Below are positions 44,729 through 53,695 of a stretch of DNA of 64,000 nt, piece by piece; position 1 is the first letter of the stretch; each line of letters begins with the position of its first letter. The position numbers and the translations under genes are program-made. This stretch comes from Ancylomarina sp. DW003 (GTDB taxonomy: Bacteria; Bacteroidota; Bacteroidia; Bacteroidales; Marinifilaceae), in NCBI RefSeq assembly GCF_029029505.1, contig NZ_JAKJSD010000005.1, positions 1 through 64,000 on the forward strand, read 5' to 3'. The notes beneath the pieces are model-generated. The model saw only the letters and a program-made list of their open reading frames with translations. It did not search any database and was not told the origin of the DNA.

Positions 44729-45698
44729 AAAAGTAAGTCATCATTTAAATGAACTTGGAGCCGAAGTCGTTCGTTTTAATAGCGATTTATATCCTTCAGA
44801 AATATCCGTTTCACAAAGTTTTAGTGATAACGGAATTGAAACAATAATCGAAATAGATAGTAAAGAATATTTACTTGATGAATTTGAGGCCATTTGGTAT
44901 CGCCGTCTCTTTCTTGGTCAAGCACTTGACACAACCATACCTAAAGCATACCGCGATCCCATTTTGGAAGAATCCAGACGCGTTATATATGGGATAATGG
45001 AAACAACTGATGTCTTTAAATTAGATGATTACCGTACCGTCAGAAGAACCTCTGATAAACACTTGCAACTTAAAATAGCTTTGGCGTGTGGGCTTTCCAT
45101 CCCAAATACACTCGTTACAAACAGTTCCAATAAACTAACACAGTTTTACAATGAAACTCCTAAAGGAGTTATAAGTAAGATGCAGAGTTCATTTGCCATT
45201 TACGAAGACGGCAAAGAGAATGTTGTATTTACAAATACTTTGGAACCTAAGCATATGGAAGATCTTGAGGGTTTACAGATTAGTCCAATGAAATTTCAGG
45301 AAAAAATTGAAAAGCAATTGGAGCTCAGGGTTACAGTTGTGGGTGATGAAATATTCTGTTTTTCCATTGATTCTCAAGCAATGGATGGAGCACAGACCGA
45401 TTGGCGAAAAAAAGGAGTAGCTCTGCTCGACAAATGGAAATCACACAGTCTGCCAAAACCCCTAGAGAAACAGTTAATACAGTTAATGGATGTTTTAGGC
45501 TTAAACTATGGAGCCATGGACTTGATATTAACGCCCGAGAATAAATATGTATTTTTAGAGGTAAACCCGGTAGGTGAATTTTTTTGGCTCGATAATCTTG
45601 CTAATGGATCTATTTCGAAAGCAATCGCAAATTTACTAATGGGTAATGGCAAGCGCAGAATAAAAAATATACCTGCATTAGAACTTGAAGAAAGATAG
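44679..45698 (+). CDS. Graspetide ATP-grasp macrocyclase 2 (MvdC/MvdD family)
   Basis: A 339-residue ligase with the same layout: ILLITHQKDNFSIEKVSHHLNELG, EAIWYRRLF, CGLSIPNTLVTN, LELRVTVVGDEIFCFSI and YGAMDLILTPENKYVFLEVNPVGEFFWLDN. It is a paralogue of the first ligase, and their divergence fits the MvdC/MvdD (amide versus ester) pair of microviridin clusters. The start at 44679 lies inside the upstream gene (50-base overlap), so the two ligases are translationally coupled. A strong terminator follows. Confidence 0.9.
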   Translation: MKKILLITHQKDNFSIEKVSHHLNELGAEVVRFNSDLYPSEISVSQSFSDNGIETIIEIDSKEYLLDEFEAIWYRRLFLGQALDTTIPKAYRDPILEESRRVIYGIMETTDVFKLDDYRTVRRTSDKHLQLKIALACGLSIPNTLVTNSSNKLTQFYNETPKGVISKMQSSFAIYEDGKENVVFTNTLEPKHMEDLEGLQISPMKFQEKIEKQLELRVTVVGDEIFCFSIDSQAMDGAQTDWRKKGVALLDKWKSHSLPKPLEKQLIQLMDVLGLNYGAMDLILTPENKYVFLEVNPVGEFFWLDNLANGSISKAIANLLMGNGKRRIKNIPALELEER

Positions 45699-45722
45699 AA
45701 ATGGAATTATTAAGATAGGACT

Positions 45723-45750
45723 TAGCATAGAGAAGCTGTTCTCTATGCTA
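45723..45750 (+). terminator. Terminator of the graspetide operon
   Basis: A perfect 12-bp stem (TAGCATAGAGAA/TTCTCTATGCTA, loop GCTG) starting 24 bases after the second ligase, followed by GATCAAACTTTTCTT. Confidence 0.8.
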
Positions 45751-45806
45751 GATCAAACTTTTCTTATCGAGCTATGCTTACTCGAAAACCTTAACCTCTA
45801 AATACG

Positions 45807-46337
45807 CTAATAATTCATTGTGAAAATAACAGGATGACAAGTCTTCACAAAATGCTCAACCTCTTCAAGTGATATACTCGAAGGATATGACATTAATAAT
45901 AGTTGTACGGGTAGCTCACCTTCGCGATAAGTTGGTTGAAAATATAAGTGATCTGTCAGATGAAAACCCAATCGTTCATAAAATTGAATACGCCTTTGCT
46001 TAATCTCATCATCGGGTAATTCAACTTCTAAAACAAGTGGTCTTGTATCCCTTTGTTTGAATTCATTCAGAATGTCTTTTCCATACCCTTTACCTCTATG
46101 ATCGGGCAGAGTTGCGAAATGCTCAATATAACGCAAATCATCAAATCCCCACCATAATAAAATAGCCAGAAAACAAGTATTCTGAAAAATCAATTCAAAA
46201 TGATAGTTAGGATGATTCATAATGGAAATCTGACTGTTAAGAGAACGTCTTTCATCCAAAGGAAAAGCATCCTCATACAATAACCAGGCACTCGCAAAAT
46301 ACGGATGCTTGGTATTTCTTAATTTAATCTTCTCCAT
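45807..46337 (-). CDS. GNAT family N-acetyltransferase
   Basis: A 176-residue GNAT. The acetyl-CoA region is YIEHFATLPDHRGKGYGKDILNEFKQ, followed by LEVELPDDEIKQRRIQFYERLGF, a common Bacteroidota type. Microviridin clusters often include a GNAT that acetylates the peptide N-terminus. This one is on the opposite strand, convergent with the ligases and beyond their terminator. It is 30 bases from the HD-hydrolase stop upstream on its own strand, so it more likely belongs to that unit. Involvement in graspetide tailoring is possible but unproven. Confidence 0.82.
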   Translation of the reverse strand: MEKIKLRNTKHPYFASAWLLYEDAFPLDERRSLNSQISIMNHPNYHFELIFQNTCFLAILLWWGFDDLRYIEHFATLPDHRGKGYGKDILNEFKQRDTRPLVLEVELPDDEIKQRRIQFYERLGFHLTDHLYFQPTYREGELPVQLLLMSYPSSISLEEVEHFVKTCHPVIFTMNY

Positions 46338-46367
46338 AATCTACATAAAATCGTAAACTGAGCAGTT

Positions 46368-47021
46368 TTACAAAACACCCTCCCACTCCATATAAAACTG
46401 CTCCAAATAGGACTGCATGAATTCATGACGCTGATCTGCCATTCGCTTTCCTGATTCAGTATTCATTCTATCCTTTAATAAAAGCAACTTTTCATAGAAA
46501 TGATTCAATGTTGGTGCATCAGATTTTTTATACTCCTCTTTAGTCATTTGTAAGTTGGGCTTAATCTCTGGGTTATAGATTTCCCTATTTTTATGACCGC
46601 CATAGTTAAATGTTCTGGCAATGCCAATGGCACCCAAGGCATCTATACGATCAGCATCCTGAATCACATCCAGCTCGGGAGATTTAAACTTCTGCTCCTG
46701 ATTACCGCCTTTAAAAGAGATATTCGAGATAATATTCTCAACATGAAGAATCACATCCTCATCTACACTCTGTGAAGTCAAAAACTCTCTGGCCATAAAG
46801 GGGCCTACTGCCTCATCGCCATCATGGAATTTAGAATCAGCAATATCGTGAAGCAAAGCACCCAACTCGACTACAAATAAGTCCACATCTTCAGATTGGG
46901 CAATTTGCCTGGCAGATTTCCACACACGATAAATATGCCACCAATCGTGGCCACCTTCAGCACCAGCCAATATGGTCTTTACAAATGCAACTGTTTTATT
47001 TATAATTTGTTCCTGATTCAT
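46368..47021 (-). CDS. HD-domain phosphohydrolase (YedJ-like)
   Basis: A 217-residue protein from ATG 47021 (a longer reading to 47069 adds 16 poorly conserved residues). The HD metal site is AEGGHDWWHIYRVWK (H25) and LGALLHDIADSKF (H58, D59), with a distal Asp in VIQDADRIDALGAIGIART (family signature). It hydrolyses a phosphate ester, probably of a nucleotide; specificity is unknown. A decayed paralogue of its 3' end lies at 43036-43127, on the far side of the graspetide genes. Confidence 0.88.
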   Translation of the reverse strand: MNQEQIINKTVAFVKTILAGAEGGHDWWHIYRVWKSARQIAQSEDVDLFVVELGALLHDIADSKFHDGDEAVGPFMAREFLTSQSVDEDVILHVENIISNISFKGGNQEQKFKSPELDVIQDADRIDALGAIGIARTFNYGGHKNREIYNPEIKPNLQMTKEEYKKSDAPTLNHFYEKLLLLKDRMNTESGKRMADQRHEFMQSYLEQFYMEWEGVL

Positions 47022-47091
47022 CTCCTTATATTTGATATTTATGGAGCATAAATGTAAAGAGAAAATCATAATATATTCAACTATTGAAAGT

Positions 47092-47808
47092 TCATTTTAG
47101 AAGTAAAAACAAACTGGAGAGCAAAGTAATAAACACACTTACATGTTTAAATAAAGAAGGCGAAATTCTATGATTCAGTCTTTTTCCTATAAATGAACCC
47201 AGATAAAGGATAGGAAGAAACAAGAGTGTCATTTTAAAAGTTGCCACAGTTAAAAGGCCTAATATACTATAGCCCACAAGTGCAATAAATGCAGTTACGA
47301 TACTAAACCACGAAAAAATTTCTCTAAACTCCTGATTATCGACTTTAGCTGAATGAAGAAATAAAGCTAAAGGAGGTCCGCTAATAGAAATACTCCCCGT
47401 TAAAAACCCAAGAAACATACCTGCTAATCGATATGACCAATCAGATAATTTAATCGAATATCGAATCCCTAAAAGAGAGCAAATAGACAGTACAATAAAG
47501 AACATACTCATAATGGTAATTAAAATATCCTCGGATAAATATTTAAGCGTGAATACCCCAAGCAGAGTGAATAAAGCACCATATGTAATTAAGGATTGAA
47601 ATTGCTTATTCACCAATTTTCTATCCTTTTTTTGTAACACGATAACCAAAGAAGCAAATAGATTACAAAGTATTAATACGGGTATCATCTCTTGTGGAGA
47701 ATACCAGATTAATAAAGGAGGTAGTGCAATTAATGCAAATCCAAAACCAGTAATCCCTTTAACTAAACTTGCTACTGATACGATCAAAATAATCCAAAAA
47801 TATAGCAT
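47092..47808 (-). CDS. Sulfite exporter TauE/SafE family permease
   Basis: A 238-residue membrane protein of eight or so hydrophobic segments. It has the TauE/SafE halves: ASLVKGITGFGFALIALPPLL near the start and LAGMFLGFLTGSISISGPPLALFL in the second repeat. It transports sulfite, sulfonate-derived or related anions. It lies six bases after the YeiH-type gene, so the two form an operon under the LysR regulator. Confidence 0.88.
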   Translation of the reverse strand: MLYFWIILIVSVASLVKGITGFGFALIALPPLLIWYSPQEMIPVLILCNLFASLVIVLQKKDRKLVNKQFQSLITYGALFTLLGVFTLKYLSEDILITIMSMFFIVLSICSLLGIRYSIKLSDWSYRLAGMFLGFLTGSISISGPPLALFLHSAKVDNQEFREIFSWFSIVTAFIALVGYSILGLLTVATFKMTLLFLPILYLGSFIGKRLNHRISPSLFKHVSVFITLLSSLFLLLK

Positions 47809-47813
47809 CCTAT

Positions 47814-48743
47814 TTAAAAATTAGAAGTGAGCATTAAGAAAGAACCGATTCCAATCAATAGCCAAAGTACAATCCCTAAGATAAAACTTCTTAAACCTGC
47901 TTGTTTAGCTTCAGCAATAGAAATATTAGAGCCAATTAAGAAAAGTGCAACAACCATCCCTCGTCTGCCTAACCAGTTGAGATGTGTATAAGTTGTATCC
48001 CAAGCTGGTAATAAATAGCTTATAAGAATGCTGATAACAAAAAGGCCTATAAACCAGGGAAACTTAAGTTTCCCTACAGATTTATCCTTTTGCAAAACGG
48101 CAACAACTATGGACAAAGGAATAATCCACAAAGCTCGTATCAACTTCACCGTTGTGGCAATCTCAAGAGCTTTAACACCATAAGTGGCTCCTGCGCCAAC
48201 CACCGAACTCGTATCGTGAATGGCAATGGCTGCCCAGTAGCCAAAGGTTTCCTGGCTAAGGTTAAAATAATGTCCGATAAGTGGGAAAATAATCAGAGCA
48301 ACAGCATTCAAGATAAACACAACAACTAGAGCAAATGAGATCTGAGAATTTTTAGCCTGTGTTACCGGAGCAATGGCAGCAATGGCACTACCTCCACAGA
48401 TTGCTGTTCCTGCCGATATTAACAGGGAAATTTTGGAGTCAACCTTAAGAAATTTTCCTAATAATAAACCACAAGTCATCACGACAAAAACAGATATAGC
48501 TGTATCGATAAAGCCCGTTTTTGAGGTACTGATGACCTGTGCTAAATTCATTCCAAAGCCCATTAAAACAATTGAAGCTTGTAAAGAAAAGGAAGTATAT
48601 TTTGAAAAATCAGTTTGCTTAATACCCAGAAATGAAAGTAAAATTCCCAGAGCTAATGCAATTGCTGGTGAAATAAAAGGCATAAAGCAAAGAAATAGCA
48701 GGCTGCTATAAACAATGCGAATTTGGTTTTCGTTTAGTGTCAT
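47814..48743 (-). CDS. YeiH family putative sulfate exporter (UPF0324)
   Basis: A 309-residue multi-pass membrane protein from ATG 48743 (an upstream reading to 48803 adds 20 residues). Family motifs: PFISPAIALALGILLSFLG, LLISAGTAICGGSAIAAIAPV and IAIHDTSSVVGAGATYG. It is predicted to move an anion such as sulfate or a sulfonate out of the cell, but members are poorly characterised. It is between the LysR regulator and the TauE permease, all on the minus strand. Confidence 0.88.
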   Translation of the reverse strand: MTLNENQIRIVYSSLLFLCFMPFISPAIALALGILLSFLGIKQTDFSKYTSFSLQASIVLMGFGMNLAQVISTSKTGFIDTAISVFVVMTCGLLLGKFLKVDSKISLLISAGTAICGGSAIAAIAPVTQAKNSQISFALVVVFILNAVALIIFPLIGHYFNLSQETFGYWAAIAIHDTSSVVGAGATYGVKALEIATTVKLIRALWIIPLSIVVAVLQKDKSVGKLKFPWFIGLFVISILISYLLPAWDTTYTHLNWLGRRGMVVALFLIGSNISIAEAKQAGLRSFILGIVLWLLIGIGSFLMLTSNF

Positions 48744-48819
48744 ATTTGTCGTATTAATTTGTGACAAACATACACGCAAGCTATAACCCTGGCAAATACT
48801 CAATTATTATCAGCAATAA

Positions 48820-49707
48820 CTAAAAGTTATACCTGGAAAGAAATTCAATAAACAATTTTGTTGCCGAAACCTCATGTCCCTGCATCAATGCGATTCTAAA
48901 TTTTCGATTTAAACGAATCCCTTTTAATTCTAATTGGGTAATCTCTTTTAAACGTAATTCTTTCTCAATAGAACTTACAGAAACAACAGCTATACCATCA
49001 AAATCGCATAGGAAATTCTTAATGGCTTCGGTACTTCCCAAATGGATAAGAATATTAAGTTTATCTATTGGAATATTGTATTTCGACAAAGCTTTCTGAA
49101 TCACTTCGAGTGTCCCGGATCCTTTCTCTCTCAAAACAATAGGAAGTGTTTGAAGATCCTCAGCAGAAAGGGTTTTCTTCTTGGCATAAACACTATTGCT
49201 ACCCGTTACAATAACAAGTTCATCATCAAGAAAATCAATGTATTTGATACTCGACTGCGATGATACATTTTCAACCAGCCCTAAATCAATTTCATTTTCA
49301 AACAATTTCTGTTCAACCTCAAAAGAATTCCCATTTAGCAGATGAAGTTCGATTTTAGGGTACCGTTTATGAAAGGCAGCAATAACTTTAGGTATCAAGT
49401 ATTGTGAAATTGTAGAGCTGGCACCTATTCGCAATACCCCTTTAAAGGTATCATTCAAGCGCCCCAATTCAAACTCCATTTCCTGATAGGCTTGCTTTAT
49501 CTTTTTAAGATGTGTATAAATCAGTTTCCCTGCTTTTGTCAAGTAAATTTTGTTACCCTTTCTTTCAAACAAAGCAATATTCAATCTCGATTCCAATTCC
49601 TTGATATGCTTGGTTACAGCAGGCTGACTGATAAATAAATCCTCTGCTGCTTTGGAGAAACTTAAATTTTCAGCCACTAATAAAAAAACCTCATCTCTAT
49701 AATCCAT
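48820..49707 (-). CDS. LysR family transcriptional regulator
   Basis: A 295-residue LysR regulator. The winged HTH is FLLVAENLSFSKAAEDLFISQPAVTKHIKELESRLNIALFERKG. The effector domain (FKGVLRIGASSTISQYLIPKVIAAFHKRYPKIELHLLNG) resembles the CysL/CbbR-like group that controls sulfur or carbon genes. It is transcribed just before the YeiH and TauE genes and probably regulates them in response to a sulfur compound (inference). Confidence 0.9.
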   Translation of the reverse strand: MDYRDEVFLLVAENLSFSKAAEDLFISQPAVTKHIKELESRLNIALFERKGNKIYLTKAGKLIYTHLKKIKQAYQEMEFELGRLNDTFKGVLRIGASSTISQYLIPKVIAAFHKRYPKIELHLLNGNSFEVEQKLFENEIDLGLVENVSSQSSIKYIDFLDDELVIVTGSNSVYAKKKTLSAEDLQTLPIVLREKGSGTLEVIQKALSKYNIPIDKLNILIHLGSTEAIKNFLCDFDGIAVVSVSSIEKELRLKEITQLELKGIRLNRKFRIALMQGHEVSATKLFIEFLSRYNF

Positions 49708-49877
49708 AACCCCCTACTTATTCGTCATAACAAAAAACTAATCTCACTCAAACTTATGAAATCTCTTTATGTTATTTAAACAATTCAGAAATAAAAAAGA
49801 AGATTCTTCAATTCTTCCCTGCCACTTTTCATTTCTCAATTAATATTCTGCAACTTTGTGTCATCACAACTTTATAT

Positions 49878-50606
49878 ATGGCTAAACAGAACCTTCCCAA
49901 CACTAAAAATCTCTTGCAAGAGCAGCTTTCTATCAAAGTTCAAATTCAAGCTTTAAAAGATGAGTTGCAGACAATTGAACAGGAAACCTCTGTTTTCGAA
50001 GCCAAGCTTCGTGCCATCCTTATCGATATGATTATTGAGGAACAGGAACTCAGCGACCTTTACAGAAGAATGCAAAAGGCTAAAAAGCAAAAACGTCTGG
50101 AACAGAAAAAACGAGGTAAAAACTATAAAGAACCGATAGGGATTAAAAGAATTTCTAAATCAAACGAGCCTAATTCAACATCGAAAGAAGAGGAGAAAGA
50201 AAGGAAACGTCTTTATAGAGAGGCCATGCTTCATGTGCATCCTGATAAGTTTTCGATGAACGAAAACAAAATTGATCTGGCAACTGAGGTCACCAGCATG
50301 CTGATTGAAATTTACAATTTTGGTAGTCTAAATGAGCTTCAGTTATTCCATGCTCACATTTTTTCAGGAAATGCCATAGGCCAAGCTAATCTAAACTCAA
50401 AACAATCAACTCCTGTATCTGATGATATTTACCTCATACGGGAAAAGGAAAATTTAGAACAACAGTTAATTCAAGCTAAAAGCAGACCAACCTACCGTGT
50501 TCTTCAAGATTATGAAAATCCCATGCTATTTGCTGGAGAACTAAAGGCTTACTACACCGATCGACTTTTAAAATTGAGAAAACGAACCCGCAAAACTCAC
50601 ATTTAG
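49878..50606 (+). CDS. Coiled-coil protein with C-terminal J-domain-like segment
   Basis: A 242-residue cytosolic protein. Residues 10-85 are charged, heptad-like coiled coil. Residues 108-160 contain KRLYREAMLHVHPDKFSMNENKIDLATEVTSMLIEIYNFGSLNEL, with the HPDK tetrad (H121-K124) of DnaJ J-domains in the usual helix-loop-helix setting. HPDK is the contact that stimulates DnaK ATPase. This looks like a DnaJ-like co-chaperone without the Gly/Phe or zinc regions. Clients are unknown. It stands alone, divergent from the LysR gene. Confidence 0.7.
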   Translation: MAKQNLPNTKNLLQEQLSIKVQIQALKDELQTIEQETSVFEAKLRAILIDMIIEEQELSDLYRRMQKAKKQKRLEQKKRGKNYKEPIGIKRISKSNEPNSTSKEEEKERKRLYREAMLHVHPDKFSMNENKIDLATEVTSMLIEIYNFGSLNELQLFHAHIFSGNAIGQANLNSKQSTPVSDDIYLIREKENLEQQLIQAKSRPTYRVLQDYENPMLFAGELKAYYTDRLLKLRKRTRKTHI

Positions 50607-50683
50607 AGACTAAATCTCTAATTCCAATCTAATTATTAACCACAAATTTCTCTAACATGTTAACGAGCTTGCGAGTAAATTAG

Positions 50684-50700
50684 CACAAATTTAATTTGTG
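50684..50700. repeat. Small palindrome between J-domain and YkgJ genes
   Basis: CACAAAT, TTA, ATTTGTG: 7-bp perfect arms in the 158-base convergent gap. It may be a weak terminator or part of a widespread intergenic sequence. No further support. Confidence 0.35.
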
Positions 50701-50764
50701 TTCATCTGTTAAATCTGTGGTCCCTTTATTTTTTTGGATCACCTGATACCGATAATAGATCATA

Positions 50765-51625
50765 TTATTCCTGAGCCCCGTTATTCTTTGCAATATCTAT
50801 CCAGAGTTCTGAAAGTTCTTTTGGATTTGCTCCCAAACCACGAGCCAAATGTAAGGCTACTCCCATTATCGTAACTGAAGCTTCGTGCAATTCCTGATGC
50901 GTTTGTGAGGTTCCAAATTTTTCTTGTGCCTTCAATTGGAGTAGTTCGTTATGCTTTGTAACAAATGCAATAGAATCATTATCTGAAATTTCAGGAATCA
51001 TCAAACAGTCTACCCACTCCTGTCCAATTCTCTCCGTCAATTCTTCAGGAAGCTCGCTACCCATTTTTCTCCACAATACTAATGTTTTCTTATCTCCAGA
51101 TTCAGCCAAGCCTGTATCAAGCAATAGCTCAAATGCCATATCAGCCAAATTCTGCATCACTTCTAGATAAGCATCTTGAGCCTTTTCAAAGCTATCTGTC
51201 TTTTGACCTTGAAGGTATTCACCAACACTCAATTGAGGTAAATCGACAACCTCCGGGCAGGGTTCCAAACATGGAAATTCGTCGCCTTGATACATATAAT
51301 GAATTTCTTCACTTTGCATTTGGCGGCCCAGTGGGTATAAGCGACAAGCTAATGGGCGTCCTAAATGTACAGAACAACCAAAATTATCGATATACAGTGA
51401 ACAAGCTTGTTGCTCTTTATAGCCTACTTTCCCATCAAACTTTAAACGAATGCCACCAAAATCGCAACACTGATCACGAAATTTTCTTGGCGTATTCTTT
51501 TTCTCTTTGGCAAGATGAAACACCTCCCAAGGGTTGAGGTAAATGATTTTTCCGAAGCAACAATTCCCCGTTCGCGAACAAGTTAGTGGCAATCTATTTT
51601 GAGGGTTGAGTTTATGTGTTTGCAT
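50765..51625 (-). CDS. YkgJ family cysteine-cluster protein
   Basis: A 286-residue cytosolic protein. Cysteine clusters occur at CSRTGNCC (C16, C22, C23), QCCDF (C53, C54), ACSLYIDNFGCSVHLGRPLACRLYP (C75, C84, C94). This is the zinc/iron-binding 'UPF0153' YkgJ pattern. Members bind iron-sulfur or zinc and are poorly understood. The C-terminal half is helical. It has no gene partner nearby. Confidence 0.85.
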   Translation of the reverse strand: MQTHKLNPQNRLPLTCSRTGNCCFGKIIYLNPWEVFHLAKEKKNTPRKFRDQCCDFGGIRLKFDGKVGYKEQQACSLYIDNFGCSVHLGRPLACRLYPLGRQMQSEEIHYMYQGDEFPCLEPCPEVVDLPQLSVGEYLQGQKTDSFEKAQDAYLEVMQNLADMAFELLLDTGLAESGDKKTLVLWRKMGSELPEELTERIGQEWVDCLMIPEISDNDSIAFVTKHNELLQLKAQEKFGTSQTHQELHEASVTIMGVALHLARGLGANPKELSELWIDIAKNNGAQE

Positions 51626-51723
51626 TAGTGTTCTTTAATTTTTGATATGTCACTTGGTACATATAACAACTTCAATAGTTATCAATTACTAATCAGCGGT
51701 GATCTGCGAGAGAGAGTAAAAGT

Positions 51724-52824
51724 TTAAATCATTTTTAAAATCCACAATTCGACCTTCTCTTCTTTTCGCCAGTTTTGATTTCGTTTCGTTTTATTCGAGG
51801 CAGCTTTTACACTTTTAGTCAAGAGCAGTTCTTTCTCATATCTTCCACCTTCAGCCAATTCCTTTTTAATTGGGTGTTCAGCATCAGGATGCGTAATCCC
51901 AATCATATTTGAAAATAGCAGAGCAATTCTTCCTTCAGGCTTTAAATGCTTTTTAGCCTCAGCAAAAAATCGAGGAAACAAATCTTCATCGTAATAAATA
52001 GCCATATCGATACCTTCCAGGTTGTGAGAAGCTGGTAACCAAGGTGGGTTAAAAACAACAAGTTCCGTATCGTCTGAACATTCAGCAAACAAATCACCTT
52101 GCATCAATTCAACTTTAGTCTCTGCCCTAAAACGCTTCAACTCTTCGTTTACACCAACAATCGCATTAGGGTTTGCATCAGTACCATAAAGTTTTGTAAA
52201 ACCATGTTTAAGCATCTGAAGGCTTAAAACACCGCTTCCCACACCTATATCAATGGCTGATTTCTTCTCTCCTTCGTATCGCTTTAACCAATTATCGAAA
52301 AGAATCAAATGCTCGAATCGTGTTGGAAAATAGGTCCCATAAAAGGGACGAATCTTTCGACCTAAAACGGGTATAAAGATTCCCTTCTCCTGCCATTGCC
52401 ACGAGCTATTTAAGCCTTGAACCTGAGGGAAAGGCAATAAAAACTCATCCATATCAGGATACAAACTTTTCAGCCAACCGATTTCCGGTGCTTTACGAAC
52501 CGTTAGCTTGTTGTTGCTGACCAATAGAACTAAGCGATGCGAGAGTTCACGAAACTTAGAACGGTATTCCCGTTGCCCTTTGAATGATTGATCGGAATAT
52601 TCCTGTTTCAAATAAGCTTTCAATGCATTTAAGACTTCCAATCCACTACTAAAATAATCTACGATTAAAACATAATCGCCATCAAGTAGCGTCGCAACAG
52701 CATCCATTGGATCCATTCGTCGTTTGTAGGCCAAAACATCGACATCCACAATGGGTTCCGGTCGATCAACTAAAATCGTTTTATTGGAAATCGTAAACTC
52801 AAGCTTTGATGCTTTATCTGGCAT
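51724..52824 (-). CDS. Class I SAM-dependent methyltransferase (HemK/RlmG-like)
   Basis: A 366-residue protein. The N-terminal half has no clear domain. The C-terminal half has the SAM strand KSAIDIGVGSGVLSLQMLKHGF, the acidic loop LYGTDANPNAIVGVN and the N6-type motif VVFNPPWLP. NPPW suggests methylation of an amino group of RNA base or glutamine side chain. The exact target is not clear. It is preceded by 314 bases of non-coding DNA. Confidence 0.82.
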   Translation of the reverse strand: MPDKASKLEFTISNKTILVDRPEPIVDVDVLAYKRRMDPMDAVATLLDGDYVLIVDYFSSGLEVLNALKAYLKQEYSDQSFKGQREYRSKFRELSHRLVLLVSNNKLTVRKAPEIGWLKSLYPDMDEFLLPFPQVQGLNSSWQWQEKGIFIPVLGRKIRPFYGTYFPTRFEHLILFDNWLKRYEGEKKSAIDIGVGSGVLSLQMLKHGFTKLYGTDANPNAIVGVNEELKRFRAETKVELMQGDLFAECSDDTELVVFNPPWLPASHNLEGIDMAIYYDEDLFPRFFAEAKKHLKPEGRIALLFSNMIGITHPDAEHPIKKELAEGGRYEKELLLTKSVKAASNKTKRNQNWRKEEKVELWILKMI

Positions 52825-53138
52825 AGTGTTATATAATTATGAATTATGAGTGATGAATTACGAAAAAACACGAATTTGAACGCAAAGGCATGAAAAGAAT
52901 TATAAATAATGTAAATCATCTCAATACTTGATACGCTGTACTAATTTCAAGATACAAACCAATCTCATATCTTGATTCTCATCTCTCACTACTGTTTAAG
53001 TGGACAAAACTAATCTATTTATTTCTAAGATTCACTTCAGTGTTCAGATTTTGCCCTACATATATCAACATACAAAAAAACAGCTGCCACCTATAAAGCG
53101 ACAGCTGTATTTCTTAGAATTGAATATTTTATAACAAA
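52825..53138. other. Intergenic without a gene
   Basis: 314 AT-rich bases between the methyltransferase and OsmC genes. The only structure is the OsmC terminator at 53074-53108. A stretch of short 'aattatgaattatga'-like direct repeats lies around 52840-52866. Confidence 0.6.
53074..53108 (-). terminator. Rho-independent terminator of the OsmC gene
   Basis: A 7-bp stem (ACAGCTG/CAGCTGT) followed on the minus strand by seven T, 31 bases past the OsmC stop. Confidence 0.8.
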
Positions 53139-53603
53139 CTATGCCAAAACCTCTTTTTTAGCTTTTTTCTTTTTCAACTTTAAATTAACAGGTGTTATAT
53201 TTCTCAAATTATCAGAAACAGGACATCTGTCTTCTATTGCAGCCATCCAACTCTCTAAAACCTCATGGGATGCGTCACAATCAGGTTCAATAGAAACCTC
53301 AATACCTTTGTATCCTGCTCTATCGTCAAATGAAGTACCAAACAAACGGCTAGGATTTAATTCACCAGCCATTTTAATTTTAACTGCACGAAGCTCTATA
53401 TCCATTTCTTTCGCAATTACATGAGCCATAACATTAATGCATCCGCAAAATGCTGCAAGAATATATTCTACCGGGTTCGCCCCCTCATCGGTTCCTCCAA
53501 GATCTGCAGGTTCATCAATAATAATTTCAAAACCTCTTGCTTTTACTACGGTTTTGGTTGGATTCTCACTATGAGCACTTACTCTAAATTTTAAATCTGA
53601 CAT
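53139..53603 (-). CDS. OsmC family protein
   Basis: A 154-residue protein from ATG 53603 (a longer reading to 53642 adds 13 residues). The OsmC pattern is NPVEYILAAFCGCINVMAHVIAKEMDIELRAVKIKMAGEL and SDNLRNITPVN, with candidate redox cysteines in CGCIN and RCPVSDN. Most members reduce organic peroxides with two cysteines. It is divergent from a Crp/Fnr regulator across a 152-base gap that contains a symmetric element. Confidence 0.87.
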   Translation of the reverse strand: MSDLKFRVSAHSENPTKTVVKARGFEIIIDEPADLGGTDEGANPVEYILAAFCGCINVMAHVIAKEMDIELRAVKIKMAGELNPSRLFGTSFDDRAGYKGIEVSIEPDCDASHEVLESWMAAIEDRCPVSDNLRNITPVNLKLKKKKAKKEVLA

Positions 53604-53695
53604 TTTATATGAGTTTAGATAATTGAATAAATAACCCAACAAAAATGTAACATCATAATCAACAATAAAATTATCTACAGAAGCATAGATTCATT

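Noticed and set aside
45807-46337. GNAT gene as the graspetide tailoring acetyltransferase
   Set aside because: It is on the other strand, beyond the operon's terminator, and is a common Bacteroidota GNAT type; kept only as a possibility in its entry.
50641-50764. The 'cacaaatttaatttgtg' sequence as an operator
   Set aside because: It lies between converging genes, where an operator is not expected; more likely a weak terminator or a dispersed intergenic sequence.
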